Assembly: GCA_020725265.1 (NCBI GenBank)
Contig: DYFK01000025.1
Location: 1 to 37,077, forward strand
Reading direction: 5' to 3'
From: Hydrogenophilus sp.
GTDB lineage: Bacteria; Pseudomonadota; Gammaproteobacteria; Burkholderiales; Thiobacillaceae
Length of the DNA: 37,077 nt
Program-made: the position numbers and the translations under genes
In this document: piece after piece, positions 1 through 6,730 of the stretch
Layout: each line of letters starts with the position of its first letter
Numbering within the stretch: the first letter of the stretch is position 1
Notes under the pieces: model-generated
The model's input: the letters and a program-made list of their open reading frames with translations, nothing else
What the model was told of the DNA's origin: nothing
The model's database searches: none

Positions 1-4
1 GGGC

Positions 5-406
5 ATGATCCGCAACCTCCTCATCGCCCTGGCGCTGCTCGCGGCCGTGGCCTTCATCCCGCGTCTGGTCAAGCGCCTGCGCGCCAAGCCCGCCGTCACC
101 CTGGACATCCCCGGCCTGAACGCCCGTCTGGGCGGCGAAACGCTGGTGCTGGACGTGCGCGACGCCGCCGACTACGCCGCCGGCCACATCGCCGGCGCGC
201 GCAGCATCCCGCTACCGGAACTGAAACAGCGCCTGGCCGAACTGGACGACTGGCGCGACCGCCCGGTAGCCGTCATCTGCCGCACCGACAAGCGTTCCGC
301 CCAGGCGGTGCAGCTGCTGGGCGAACAAGGCTTCAAGGAACCGCTGCTGGTGATGGAAGGCATGCAACGCTGGCAAAACGATGGCCTGCCCGTGACGACA
401 CAATAA
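5..406 (+). CDS. Membrane-anchored rhodanese-like protein
   Basis: A 133-residue protein with one N-terminal hydrophobic segment (about residues 4-20) followed by basic residues, then a single rhodanese fold (about 33-130). The loop CRTDKRS carries the expected catalytic Cys92, and the LDVRDAADYAAGHIAGA stretch is the conserved N-terminal rhodanese motif. Such domains carry a persulfide on the active-site Cys and pass sulfane sulfur to acceptors. The anchor leaves the side of the membrane unclear; the positive residues after the segment favour a cytoplasmic domain. It is followed after 10 nt by the methyltransferase gene and is probably the first gene visible of a + strand operon. The ribosome-binding site would lie outside the window, so the start is not verified; an upstream start cannot be excluded. 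Confidence 0.85.
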   Translation: MIRNLLIALALLAAVAFIPRLVKRLRAKPAVTLDIPGLNARLGGETLVLDVRDAADYAAGHIAGARSIPLPELKQRLAELDDWRDRPVAVICRTDKRSAQAVQLLGEQGFKEPLLVMEGMQRWQNDGLPVTTQ

Positions 407-416
407 GGACAGACCC

Positions 417-1460
417 ATGCACGACCTGGTCAAGGACTACTACGCCAACCAACTGAAATCCAGCGCCGACCTGCGCACCTCGGCCTGCTGCGACGCCAGC
501 CGGATGCCCGACTGGCTGAAGCCGCTGCTGGCGCGCATCCACCCGGAAGTCATGTCGCGCTATTACGGCTGCGGCCTGGTCTGCCCGGCCGGGCTCGACG
601 GCCTCTCCGTGCTCGATCTGGGCTGTGGCTCAGGCCGGGACGTCTACGCCCTGGCGCAACTGGTCGGCGAGGCCGGCCGGGTGGTGGGCGTGGACATGAC
701 CGAAGAACAACTGGCCGTGGCCGAGGCGCACCGCGAACACCACCGCCAGGCCTTCGGCTTCAGCCGCGACAACGTCGAATTCCGCCTCGGCTACATCGAG
801 CGGCTGGACGAGCTGGGCCTGAGTGACGCCAGCTTCGACGTGGTTGTCTCCAACTGCGTGGTCAACCTCTCCCCGGACAAGGAAGCCGTGCTGCGCCAAG
901 TCCACCGCCTGCTCAAGACCGGCGGCGAGTTCTACTTCTCCGACATCCAAGCCGACCGCCGCGTGGCGCCGGAACTGCGCAACGACCCGGTGCTGTACGG
1001 CGAATGCCTGGGCGGCGCCCTGTACTGGAACGACTTCCTGGCCCTCGCCCGCCGCCGCGGCTTCGCCGACCCGCGCCTGGTGAAAGACCGCCCCATCGCC
1101 CTCACCGACCCGGCCCTGGCGGCGCGGGTGGGCAACACCCGCTTCTACTCGGCCACCTGGCGCCTGTTCAAGCTCGACGGCCTGGAGCCGGACTGCGAAG
1201 ACTACGGCCAGGCCGTGGTCTACCGGGGAGGCCTGCGTGGCCAGGAACACCGCTTCATCCTCGACAAGCACCACATCATCGAGGCCGGCCGCGTCTTCCC
1301 GGTGTGCGGCAACACCTGGCGCATGCTCCGCGACACCCGCTTCGCGCCCTGGTTCGACTTCATCGGTGACTTCTCACGTCACTACGGCATATTCGCGGGT
1401 TGCGGGGGCGGGCTGCCGTTCGACGACGCCGACCAGGGCGAGGGGGCATCATGCTGCTGA
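417..1460 (+). CDS. arsM: ArsM-type arsenite S-adenosylmethionine methyltransferase
   Basis: A 347-residue class I SAM-dependent methyltransferase. The SAM motif VLDLGCGSGRD lies at residues 65-75. Family features of ArsM are visible: the N-terminal SSADLRTSACC (Cys24-Cys25), SNCVVNLSPDK (Cys147) and GECLGGALYWNDF (Cys197), i.e. the cysteines that bind trivalent arsenic in characterised ArsM proteins, and a C-terminal Cys-Cys pair. By family knowledge it methylates As(III) to mono-, di- and trimethyl species in the cytoplasm. No arsR, arsB/acr3 or arsC is visible next to it; its neighbours are rhodaneses and a TonB/ExbB/ExbD set, so an unusual substrate (for example thiolated arsenic) is possible but unproven. 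A purine-rich AAGGACAG lies just before the ATG. The stop overlaps the next start. Confidence 0.85.
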   Translation: MHDLVKDYYANQLKSSADLRTSACCDASRMPDWLKPLLARIHPEVMSRYYGCGLVCPAGLDGLSVLDLGCGSGRDVYALAQLVGEAGRVVGVDMTEEQLAVAEAHREHHRQAFGFSRDNVEFRLGYIERLDELGLSDASFDVVVSNCVVNLSPDKEAVLRQVHRLLKTGGEFYFSDIQADRRVAPELRNDPVLYGECLGGALYWNDFLALARRRGFADPRLVKDRPIALTDPALAARVGNTRFYSATWRLFKLDGLEPDCEDYGQAVVYRGGLRGQEHRFILDKHHIIEAGRVFPVCGNTWRMLRDTRFAPWFDFIGDFSRHYGIFAGCGGGLPFDDADQGEGASCC

Positions 1461-2041
1461 ACCGCACTAAAAAGGACGCCGGGCAGACAGCGCGCAAACC
1501 CTGGTCCAAACCCGCCCTGGCCGCCGCGATCCTCGGCCTGGCGGCCATCCTGGCCGTGGCGGCCTCGGGCATCGGCTACCGTCTCGGCTGGCGGCATTTC
1601 ACCGTCGGGCAGGAGATCACCCGATGGGCGGTCTACGGCGCGGCCCTCGCCCTCGTCCTGGCCGCGACCGGACTGATCCAGGCCCGACCCAGCGGCACCC
1701 GGCGCGGCCTAGCCCCCGCTGTCCTGGGCCTGTTACTTGCCCTGCCCCCGGTAGCCATGGCCCTGCACTGGGAATACGTCACCCGGACCACCCCGCCGAT
1801 CAACGACAACAGGGGAAGTGGTTCTTCAAGGGCTAGTTCATCGGCGCTGCGCGGCTCTATTGCGTGGAGTCCAGTCGGCCACAGAGTTAGAAATGGCGCC
1901 AATTTGCTCGGACATACAGCACCTTCGTATCCGCGCCTGGCGCCGCTGGTAGTTTCGCATCTGGCTACGGGGCGGCACACCGGGAAAAATACCGTCGCTC
2001 CCAGACCCTTGATTCATCGCTCGCCAGGAAGAACGACATGA
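1451..2041 (+). CDS. DUF1499-like membrane protein with aberrant C-terminal half (probably decayed)
   Basis: The ATG at 1451 overlaps the arsM stop by 10 nt, so translation is coupled. The first 120 residues have three or four hydrophobic segments and end in YVTRTTPPINDN, which resembles the membrane part and PPIxDI signature preceding the soluble DUF1499 domain. After about position 1812 the expected DUF1499 sequence is not recognisable: the reading frame runs on through Ser/Arg/Gly-rich sequence to 2041, and base composition falls visibly. A short PSYPRLAPLVV stretch at the right distance faintly recalls DUF1499, but the domain's usual end is missing. The stop overlaps the next ATG (ATGA). 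I read it as a truncated or decayed gene that keeps an open frame; a genuine divergent short protein is the alternative. Confidence 0.5.
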   Translation: MLLNRTKKDAGQTARKPWSKPALAAAILGLAAILAVAASGIGYRLGWRHFTVGQEITRWAVYGAALALVLAATGLIQARPSGTRRGLAPAVLGLLLALPPVAMALHWEYVTRTTPPINDNRGSGSSRASSSALRGSIAWSPVGHRVRNGANLLGHTAPSYPRLAPLVVSHLATGRHTGKNTVAPRPLIHRSPGRTT

Positions 2042-2490
2042 AGCCGCGCACCCTGATACTCGCTCTCGGCCTGGCCCTGCCACTGGCCGCCCCCGCCGCC
2101 GAGAACCCCGCCGTGGTCGAGGTCATGCAGGAATACCTGGACTTCACCGAATACGGCTCCAGCATCATCTGGCCGGAACAGATCCCGGCCGAGGACTGGA
2201 AGAAGATCACCGTCATCGATGCCCGCGATGCCGCGCAATACGCCAGGGAGCACATCCCCGGCGCGATCCACATCGAATGGCGCCATGCCGTCGCCCGCCG
2301 GCACGAAATTCCGAAAGACCGCACGGTGGTCTACTACTGCAACACCGGCAGCCTGTCGGCCCAGGCCGTGTTCGCGCTACGCGTACTCGGCTGGGACAAC
2401 GTCAAAGTGCTCCAGGATGGCATAGAAGGCTGGAAGAAAAAGGGTGGTTTCGAGGCCAACGCGCGCGCCAGCCAGCCGGCCGGACATTGA
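2038..2490 (+). CDS. Periplasmic rhodanese-like protein
   Basis: A 150-residue protein with a clear signal peptide (residues 1-20, ending APAAE) and one rhodanese domain (about 40-140). The loop YYCNTGSLSAQA places the catalytic Cys101 in the usual position, and VIDARDAAQYAREHIPGA is the conserved rhodanese motif. It is probably a periplasmic sulfane-sulfur carrier or transferase. AGGAAG stands 9 nt before the ATG, and the start overlaps the stop of the preceding frame. It is the second rhodanese in this run: one anchored, one secreted, flanking an ArsM-like enzyme. The substrate is unknown. Confidence 0.85.
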   Translation: MKPRTLILALGLALPLAAPAAENPAVVEVMQEYLDFTEYGSSIIWPEQIPAEDWKKITVIDARDAAQYAREHIPGAIHIEWRHAVARRHEIPKDRTVVYYCNTGSLSAQAVFALRVLGWDNVKVLQDGIEGWKKKGGFEANARASQPAGH

Positions 2491-2493
2491 TCC

Positions 2494-2523
2494 CTGGTTC
2501 CCACCCGCGCGGGGATGACGGGG
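2494..2523. repeat. dRS3-like short inverted repeat (copy 1)
   Basis: The gap between the rhodanese and exbB genes holds TGGTTCCCACCCGCGCGGGG followed by ATGACGGGG. It is a short imperfect inverted repeat of the TTCCC...GGGAA type. A related sequence lies at 25279-25308. Elements of this form are dispersed in intergenic DNA of many beta- and gammaproteobacteria (dRS3 in Neisseria is the best known). No gene function is implied. Confidence 0.5.
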
Positions 2524-2548
2524 TTTCACGTCAAGAATGGAGAAATTC

Positions 2549-3232
2549 ATGACCGACCCGCAAGCCGTCATCGCGATGCTGAAGCACGGTGGCATCATCA
2601 TCTACCCCCTGCTCGCCCTGGCCCTGGCCGCCTTGGTGGTGATGCTGGACAAGGCCTTGGTCTACCGCCGCCATGCCCAGCTGCCGGAGCCGCTACGGCA
2701 ACTGGTGGAGACCTACGGCTTCGACTGGGCCGATCTCGACCGCCAGCTCGCCGGACTGGGGCCGCGCAACTATTTCAGCCGCTTCTTCCGGGTCATCATG
2801 AACAACCGCGCCAAGCCCGTCTGGTGGGTGGAATCCCGGGCCGGCGACGAGGCCCAGCAGATCGAAAAGGCCCTGGGCCGGGGCATGTGGGTGCTGGATA
2901 CGGTGGTCACCGCCGCGCCCCTGCTCGGTCTGCTCGGCACCATCTTCGGCATGATGCAGTCGTTCCAGCTGATCGGCCCCGACGGCCTGGTCAATCCCGG
3001 CGGCGTCACCGCCGGCGTGGCCGAGGCCCTGATCGCCACGGCGGTGGGCCTGCTCATCGCCCTCATCGCCCTGTTCGGTTTCAACTACCTGACCCGCTTG
3101 CAGGCTCAGACCCTGGACGAGATGGAGCGCCTGGGCACGCGCCTGCTGGACCACATCCGCCTGGATGCCCAGGAGGCCGGGACCGGCCATGATGTAGTCA
3201 GCGATGCCGCGGTGAAGCATGAAACTGCGTAG
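2549..3232 (+). CDS. exbB: ExbB/TolQ/MotA-family proton channel subunit
   Basis: A 227-residue inner-membrane protein of the ExbB/TolQ family. A first transmembrane segment lies near residues 15-35 and two more near 125-150 and 165-190. The family core TAAPLLGLLGTIFGMMQSF and the following GVAEALIATAVGLLIALIAL are typical. With ExbD it forms the proton-driven motor that energises TonB. I chose the ATG at 2549 because GGAG stands six bases before it; an upstream ATG at 2537 would add four residues. It overlaps exbD by 14 nt, so exbB-exbD-tonB form a coupled unit. Gene context separates it from tol-pal, as no tolA/tolB/pal follow. Confidence 0.88.
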   Translation: MTDPQAVIAMLKHGGIIIYPLLALALAALVVMLDKALVYRRHAQLPEPLRQLVETYGFDWADLDRQLAGLGPRNYFSRFFRVIMNNRAKPVWWVESRAGDEAQQIEKALGRGMWVLDTVVTAAPLLGLLGTIFGMMQSFQLIGPDGLVNPGGVTAGVAEALIATAVGLLIALIALFGFNYLTRLQAQTLDEMERLGTRLLDHIRLDAQEAGTGHDVVSDAAVKHETA

Positions 3233-3623
3233 AAGCCGCCAAGCCAAGCGCGGCCGCATCGAGATCATCGCCATGATCGACGTGATGTTCTTCCTGTTGG
3301 CGACCTTCATGCTCGCGTCGCTGACCATGCAGCACCTGAACGCCGTCCGGATCAACCTACCCCAGGGCGCGGCGGCGCCCATGGAGAAGAAGCCGCCGGT
3401 GACGTTGACGGTGACCCCGGACGGCCAGTTGTTTCTGGACAAGGCGCCGGTCAGCTTGGAGTCCCTGGCCCCCACTCTGAAGGCATTGCTCGACCCGGCC
3501 GATCCCAGCGTGGTCGTCGCCGCCGACAACGCGGCCACCAACGGCGTCATCGTCCAAGCCATGATCAAGGCCCGGGAGGCGGGGGCGAAGCACTTCCTGA
3601 TCGCCGTCCAGCATGGTCAGTGA
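3219..3623 (+). CDS. exbD: ExbD/TolR-family biopolymer transport protein
   Basis: A 134-residue protein with a short basic cytoplasmic start (MKLRRSRQAKRGR), one transmembrane helix (about 15-38) and a periplasmic domain. The helix contains the conserved proton-accepting Asp in IAMIDVMFFLLATFM. The periplasmic part carries the family's VTPDGQLFLDKAPVSLESL stretch. It overlaps exbB at its start and tonB at its end (11 nt), consistent with equal, coupled production of the three motor components. Confidence 0.9.
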   Translation: MKLRRSRQAKRGRIEIIAMIDVMFFLLATFMLASLTMQHLNAVRINLPQGAAAPMEKKPPVTLTVTPDGQLFLDKAPVSLESLAPTLKALLDPADPSVVVAADNAATNGVIVQAMIKAREAGAKHFLIAVQHGQ

Positions 3624-4515
3624 GTTGGCCAGCGGAGTCGATATAGCCGGATTCGACTGGCGCCTGGACAGCCCCTGGCGGCGTCTGCCCATCACCCTGC
3701 CCGGTGCCGTGCTGGTCGGGCTGTTGGGCCTCTGGGCCGGAGCCTCGCTCATGCCGGACCAAGCCCGCCCGCCGCTAGATAGTTCGGACAAGCTCAGCCT
3801 GGACGCCCAGTTGATCGAGCCGTCACCACCGGAGATCGTCGAGAAACCCCACCGCGAACCTCCTCCACGCCAGGAGGAGCCCGAGCCCAAGCCCGAGCCC
3901 ACCCGCGAACCGCTGCCGGTCGAGATCGCCAACCTCCCCGCGTCCCTGGAAGCGCCTTCTGCCCCCTCCGCCGAGGAATGGCGACTGGCCGCCGGCTACA
4001 CCCTCAAGAACAGCAAACGTTACCGCAACGCCTGGGGCCAGCAGGTGCGCAGCCAGATGGGCACGGCGGTGGCGGGTCCGGACCAGGGCCTGGTCCGCTT
4101 CCGCATCACCATTCGCCCGAACGGCAGCCTGGCCGAGGTGAAAGAGCTGTGGTCGACTTCGGCGAAAGCTTCCGAGCTGGCCCGCAAGGCCATCGAGACC
4201 ATGCCCCCGCTGCCCCCCACCCCCACCGGCAAGCCGCTGGTATTCGAGAAGACCATCTCCTTCCTGCCCTACGAGACCGGCTGGCCGCCGTCCTACAAGA
4301 ACGATTGCCTGCCCGACCCGCCGGCATTCAGGAACCCCTTCGCCTGGGATGGAAGCTCGGCCCCGCCCACCGCGCGGACACAAGCGACCGTGGATGAAGC
4401 CGCCAGCGAAGACGGCCCGACGGCGGAGTGCGATCCCACTTCAACGGCGAGCACGATCGAGGAAGAAGAACACGAATTGCAGCGCCAGATCGAGCGGAAT
4501 CGCTGGGGACGTTGA
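3613..4515 (+). CDS. tonB: TonB-family energy transducer with acidic C-terminal extension
   Basis: A 300-residue protein: cytoplasmic start, one transmembrane segment (about 27-46), a Pro/Glu/Lys-rich spacer (about 65-105, with PEPKPEP), and a TonB-type C-terminal domain (about 140-220) with VRFRITIRPNGSLAEVKELW and IETMPPLPP. By family it carries ExbBD-derived force across the periplasm to outer-membrane receptors. Unusually, about 80 residues follow the TonB fold, Pro/Ser/Thr-rich and then acidic (IEEEEHELQRQIERNRWGR), with two cysteines. No TonB-dependent receptor gene is visible; it may lie upstream of the window. It is likely dedicated to a local substrate rather than being the general TonB. 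Confidence 0.8.
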   Translation: MVSELASGVDIAGFDWRLDSPWRRLPITLPGAVLVGLLGLWAGASLMPDQARPPLDSSDKLSLDAQLIEPSPPEIVEKPHREPPPRQEEPEPKPEPTREPLPVEIANLPASLEAPSAPSAEEWRLAAGYTLKNSKRYRNAWGQQVRSQMGTAVAGPDQGLVRFRITIRPNGSLAEVKELWSTSAKASELARKAIETMPPLPPTPTGKPLVFEKTISFLPYETGWPPSYKNDCLPDPPAFRNPFAWDGSSAPPTARTQATVDEAASEDGPTAECDPTSTASTIEEEEHELQRQIERNRWGR

Positions 4516-4552
4516 CGGGAATGTCGTTCCGGCCGCCGTCGGCATCCGGAGT

Positions 4553-4558
4553 TATCAT
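4553..4558 (+). promoter_or_regulatory. Possible -10 element just upstream of nth
   Basis: TATCAT within GAGTTATCATTCCC ends 8 bases before the nth ATG. If used, transcription would start at or next to the ATG, giving a leaderless or nearly leaderless message, in keeping with the absence of a Shine-Dalgarno sequence there. No good -35 is visible. Confidence 0.25.
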
Positions 4559-4566
4559 TCCCGGCC

Positions 4567-5199
4567 ATGAACGCCGACCGCCGCCGCGCCATCTTCCTCC
4601 GGCTGCAAGCCGCCAATCCCAAGCCGACCACCGAGCTGAACTTCCGCGATCCATTCGAATTGCTGATCGCGGTGATGCTGTCCGCGCAGGCCACCGACAA
4701 GAGCGTGAACCTGGCGACGGCGACGCTGTTTCCGCTGGCGAACACGCCGGAGCGGATGTTGACGCTGGGCGAGGACGGTCTGAAGGCGCATATCCGGCGC
4801 ATCGGCCTGTACCAGACCAAGGCCAGGAACATCCTGGCGACCTGCCAGATCCTGCTCGACAAGCACGGCGGCGCCGTGCCGCGCGACCGCGCCAGCCTGG
4901 AGGCGTTGCCCGGCGTCGGCCGCAAGACCGCCAACGTGGTGCTCAACACCGCTTTCGGCGAGCCGACCATCGCGGTCGACACCCACATCTTCCGGGTCGC
5001 CAACCGCACCGGCCTGGCGCCGGGCAGGACCGTGCTGGAGGTGGAGAACAAACTGTCGCGCCACGTGCCGCGCGAATTCCGCCTGGACGCGCATCATTGG
5101 CTGATCCTGCACGGCCGTTACGTGTGCAAGGCGCGCAAGCCGGATTGCCCGGCCTGCTTGATCCACGATCTCTGCGATTACCGGGACAAGACGCCATGA
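4567..5199 (+). CDS. nth: Endonuclease III (DNA glycosylase/AP lyase)
   Basis: A 210-residue protein, the usual length. The helix-hairpin-helix LPGVGRKTANVVLN contains the catalytic Lys120, and AVDTHIFRV contains Asp138, matching the E. coli enzyme residue for residue. The C-terminal [4Fe-4S] cluster motif C-x6-C-x2-C-x5-C is at Cys187, 194, 197 and 203. It removes oxidised pyrimidines from DNA and nicks the abasic site in base-excision repair. The gene follows tonB after 51 nt and overlaps the next start by ATGA, so it heads a nth-FIST-DUF1841 transcript. Confidence 0.95.
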   Translation: MNADRRRAIFLRLQAANPKPTTELNFRDPFELLIAVMLSAQATDKSVNLATATLFPLANTPERMLTLGEDGLKAHIRRIGLYQTKARNILATCQILLDKHGGAVPRDRASLEALPGVGRKTANVVLNTAFGEPTIAVDTHIFRVANRTGLAPGRTVLEVENKLSRHVPREFRLDAHHWLILHGRYVCKARKPDCPACLIHDLCDYRDKTP

Positions 5200-6287
5200 A
5201 GGTGGCGACCGGACTGGCCAGCGGCAGCATCGCCGATCCGGCGCTGGCGGCGCGCGCGGTGGCAGTGGCGATGGAACGCGCCGGCCTGGAGGTGGCCGAG
5301 GCGGTATTGCTGTATCTGAGCGCGGATTTCGCGCGCGATCCGCGTCCGGCCATCGCCGCCGCCGCGCGCGCCGGCAACTGCCTGCAGGTGGCCGGTTGCA
5401 GCGCCGCCGGCGTGTTCACGGACGAGGACTGGGTGCTGGATGCGCCGGCCGCCGCTGCCCTGGTGCTCGGCGATGGCGCCGGCCTGGCGGCGGCGCGTCC
5501 GGAGACCGAGCCGGTGCTGACCCTGACCGCGCCCAACGCGCTCGATACCCGCTGGCTGGAACAGGGTGGCGCGCGCTGCGGCGGCGTCGCCGGCGATGCC
5601 AGCGGCCAGGGACCGTTTTCGGTGTGGAGCGGCGGCCGGCCAGCGCCGGATGGCCGTTGCGAACTGGCGGCGCGCGGCGTCGAGCTGCGCGTCGGCGTGT
5701 CCCAGGGCGTGCGCCCGCTCGGCACGATCGCCACCATCGACGCGGTCGCCGGCCAGGACATCCGGCGCGTCGATGGCGAACCCGCGCTCACCCATCTGGC
5801 CCGACAACTGCCACTGTCGGCGCGGGCGCCCGAGCGCATCCCGGCGCATCTGCTGATGGCTGGCCTACCCTGGGGCGATCCGGAAACCGCGCCCGCCGAG
5901 GGCCGTTATCTGCTGATGCCGGTGATCGGCGTCAACGCCGACGACAAATCGGTGAGCGTGGCCGGCCATCTGGCGCCCGGCCAGCCGCTGTTCTGGGCAT
6001 TGCGCCAGCCGAAGGCGGCGGAGCGCGACATGCTGGCGCTGCTCGACCGGATGACCGCCGCCGATCCGGAACCGCCGGACTTCGGGCTGCTGTTTCCGTG
6101 CATGGGTCGCGGGCCGCTGTTCCATGGCGGCGACGATGCCGATCTCAACGCGGTCAAGGCGCGCTTTCCGGGCCTGCCGCTGATCGGTTTCTACGGCAAT
6201 GGCGAGATCGCGCGTCTGGATGGCGTCAACCGCCTGTTGCAATACAGCGTCGTGCTCGGCCTGGGCCGCGCCCGGCGCGCCGATTGA
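5196..6287 (+). CDS. FIST N/C domain sensory protein
   Basis: A 363-residue soluble protein. The start MKVATGLASGS, the QVAGCSAAGVFTDEDW stretch and the C-terminal FPCMGRGPLFHGGDDADLNAVKARFP-like region with PLIGFYGNGEIA are the landmarks of the FIST_N and FIST_C domains. FIST proteins are thought to bind small ligands such as amino acids in signal transduction; this one has no output domain of its own. Its ATG overlaps the nth stop (ATGA). It is followed after 11 nt by the DUF1841 gene. The function here is unknown beyond the domain assignment. Confidence 0.8.
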   Translation: MKVATGLASGSIADPALAARAVAVAMERAGLEVAEAVLLYLSADFARDPRPAIAAAARAGNCLQVAGCSAAGVFTDEDWVLDAPAAAALVLGDGAGLAAARPETEPVLTLTAPNALDTRWLEQGGARCGGVAGDASGQGPFSVWSGGRPAPDGRCELAARGVELRVGVSQGVRPLGTIATIDAVAGQDIRRVDGEPALTHLARQLPLSARAPERIPAHLLMAGLPWGDPETAPAEGRYLLMPVIGVNADDKSVSVAGHLAPGQPLFWALRQPKAAERDMLALLDRMTAADPEPPDFGLLFPCMGRGPLFHGGDDADLNAVKARFPGLPLIGFYGNGEIARLDGVNRLLQYSVVLGLGRARRAD

Positions 6288-6298
6288 GAGAGCCGCCC

Positions 6299-6730
6299 AT
6301 GTTCAGCCCGAGCCGCGACCAGGCCCGACGGTTCTTCTTCGACGCCTGGGCGAAATTCCGCGCCGGCCAGCCGTTGTCCGATCTGGAATCGATCGCGGTC
6401 GGCCACATTGGCCGGCATCCGGAATACCACGCCATGCTCGAACAGCCGGAGCGCTACCTGGAGCGCGAATGGCCGCCAGAACTGGGTGAGACCAATCCCT
6501 TCCTGCATCTGGCCATGCATCTGTCGATCAGCGAGCAGTTGTCGATCGACCAGCCCCCCGGCGTGAAATCGCGCTACCAGGCGCTGGCGGTCCGGCTGGG
6601 CGACGAACACGCCGCCCAGCACGCGGTGATGGACTGCCTGGCCGAAATGCTCTGGCGCGCCCAGCGCGACAACCGGCCGCCCGATGGCGCCGCCTATCTG
6701 CTTTGTCTGGAAAACCGATGTCTTGGCTGA
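6299..6730 (+). CDS. DUF1841 family protein
   Basis: A 143-residue soluble protein with the DUF1841 signatures IAVGHIGRHPEYHAML and ETNPFLHLAMHLSISEQLSID, followed by HAVMDCLAEMLWRAQRDN. The family is widespread in beta- and gammaproteobacteria and has no established function. Several conserved His and Asp/Glu residues (HPEYH, HLAMH, HAAQHAVMDCL) could bind metal, but this is inference. It overlaps the following transporter gene by 13 nt. Confidence 0.8.
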   Translation: MFSPSRDQARRFFFDAWAKFRAGQPLSDLESIAVGHIGRHPEYHAMLEQPERYLEREWPPELGETNPFLHLAMHLSISEQLSIDQPPGVKSRYQALAVRLGDEHAAQHAVMDCLAEMLWRAQRDNRPPDGAAYLLCLENRCLG

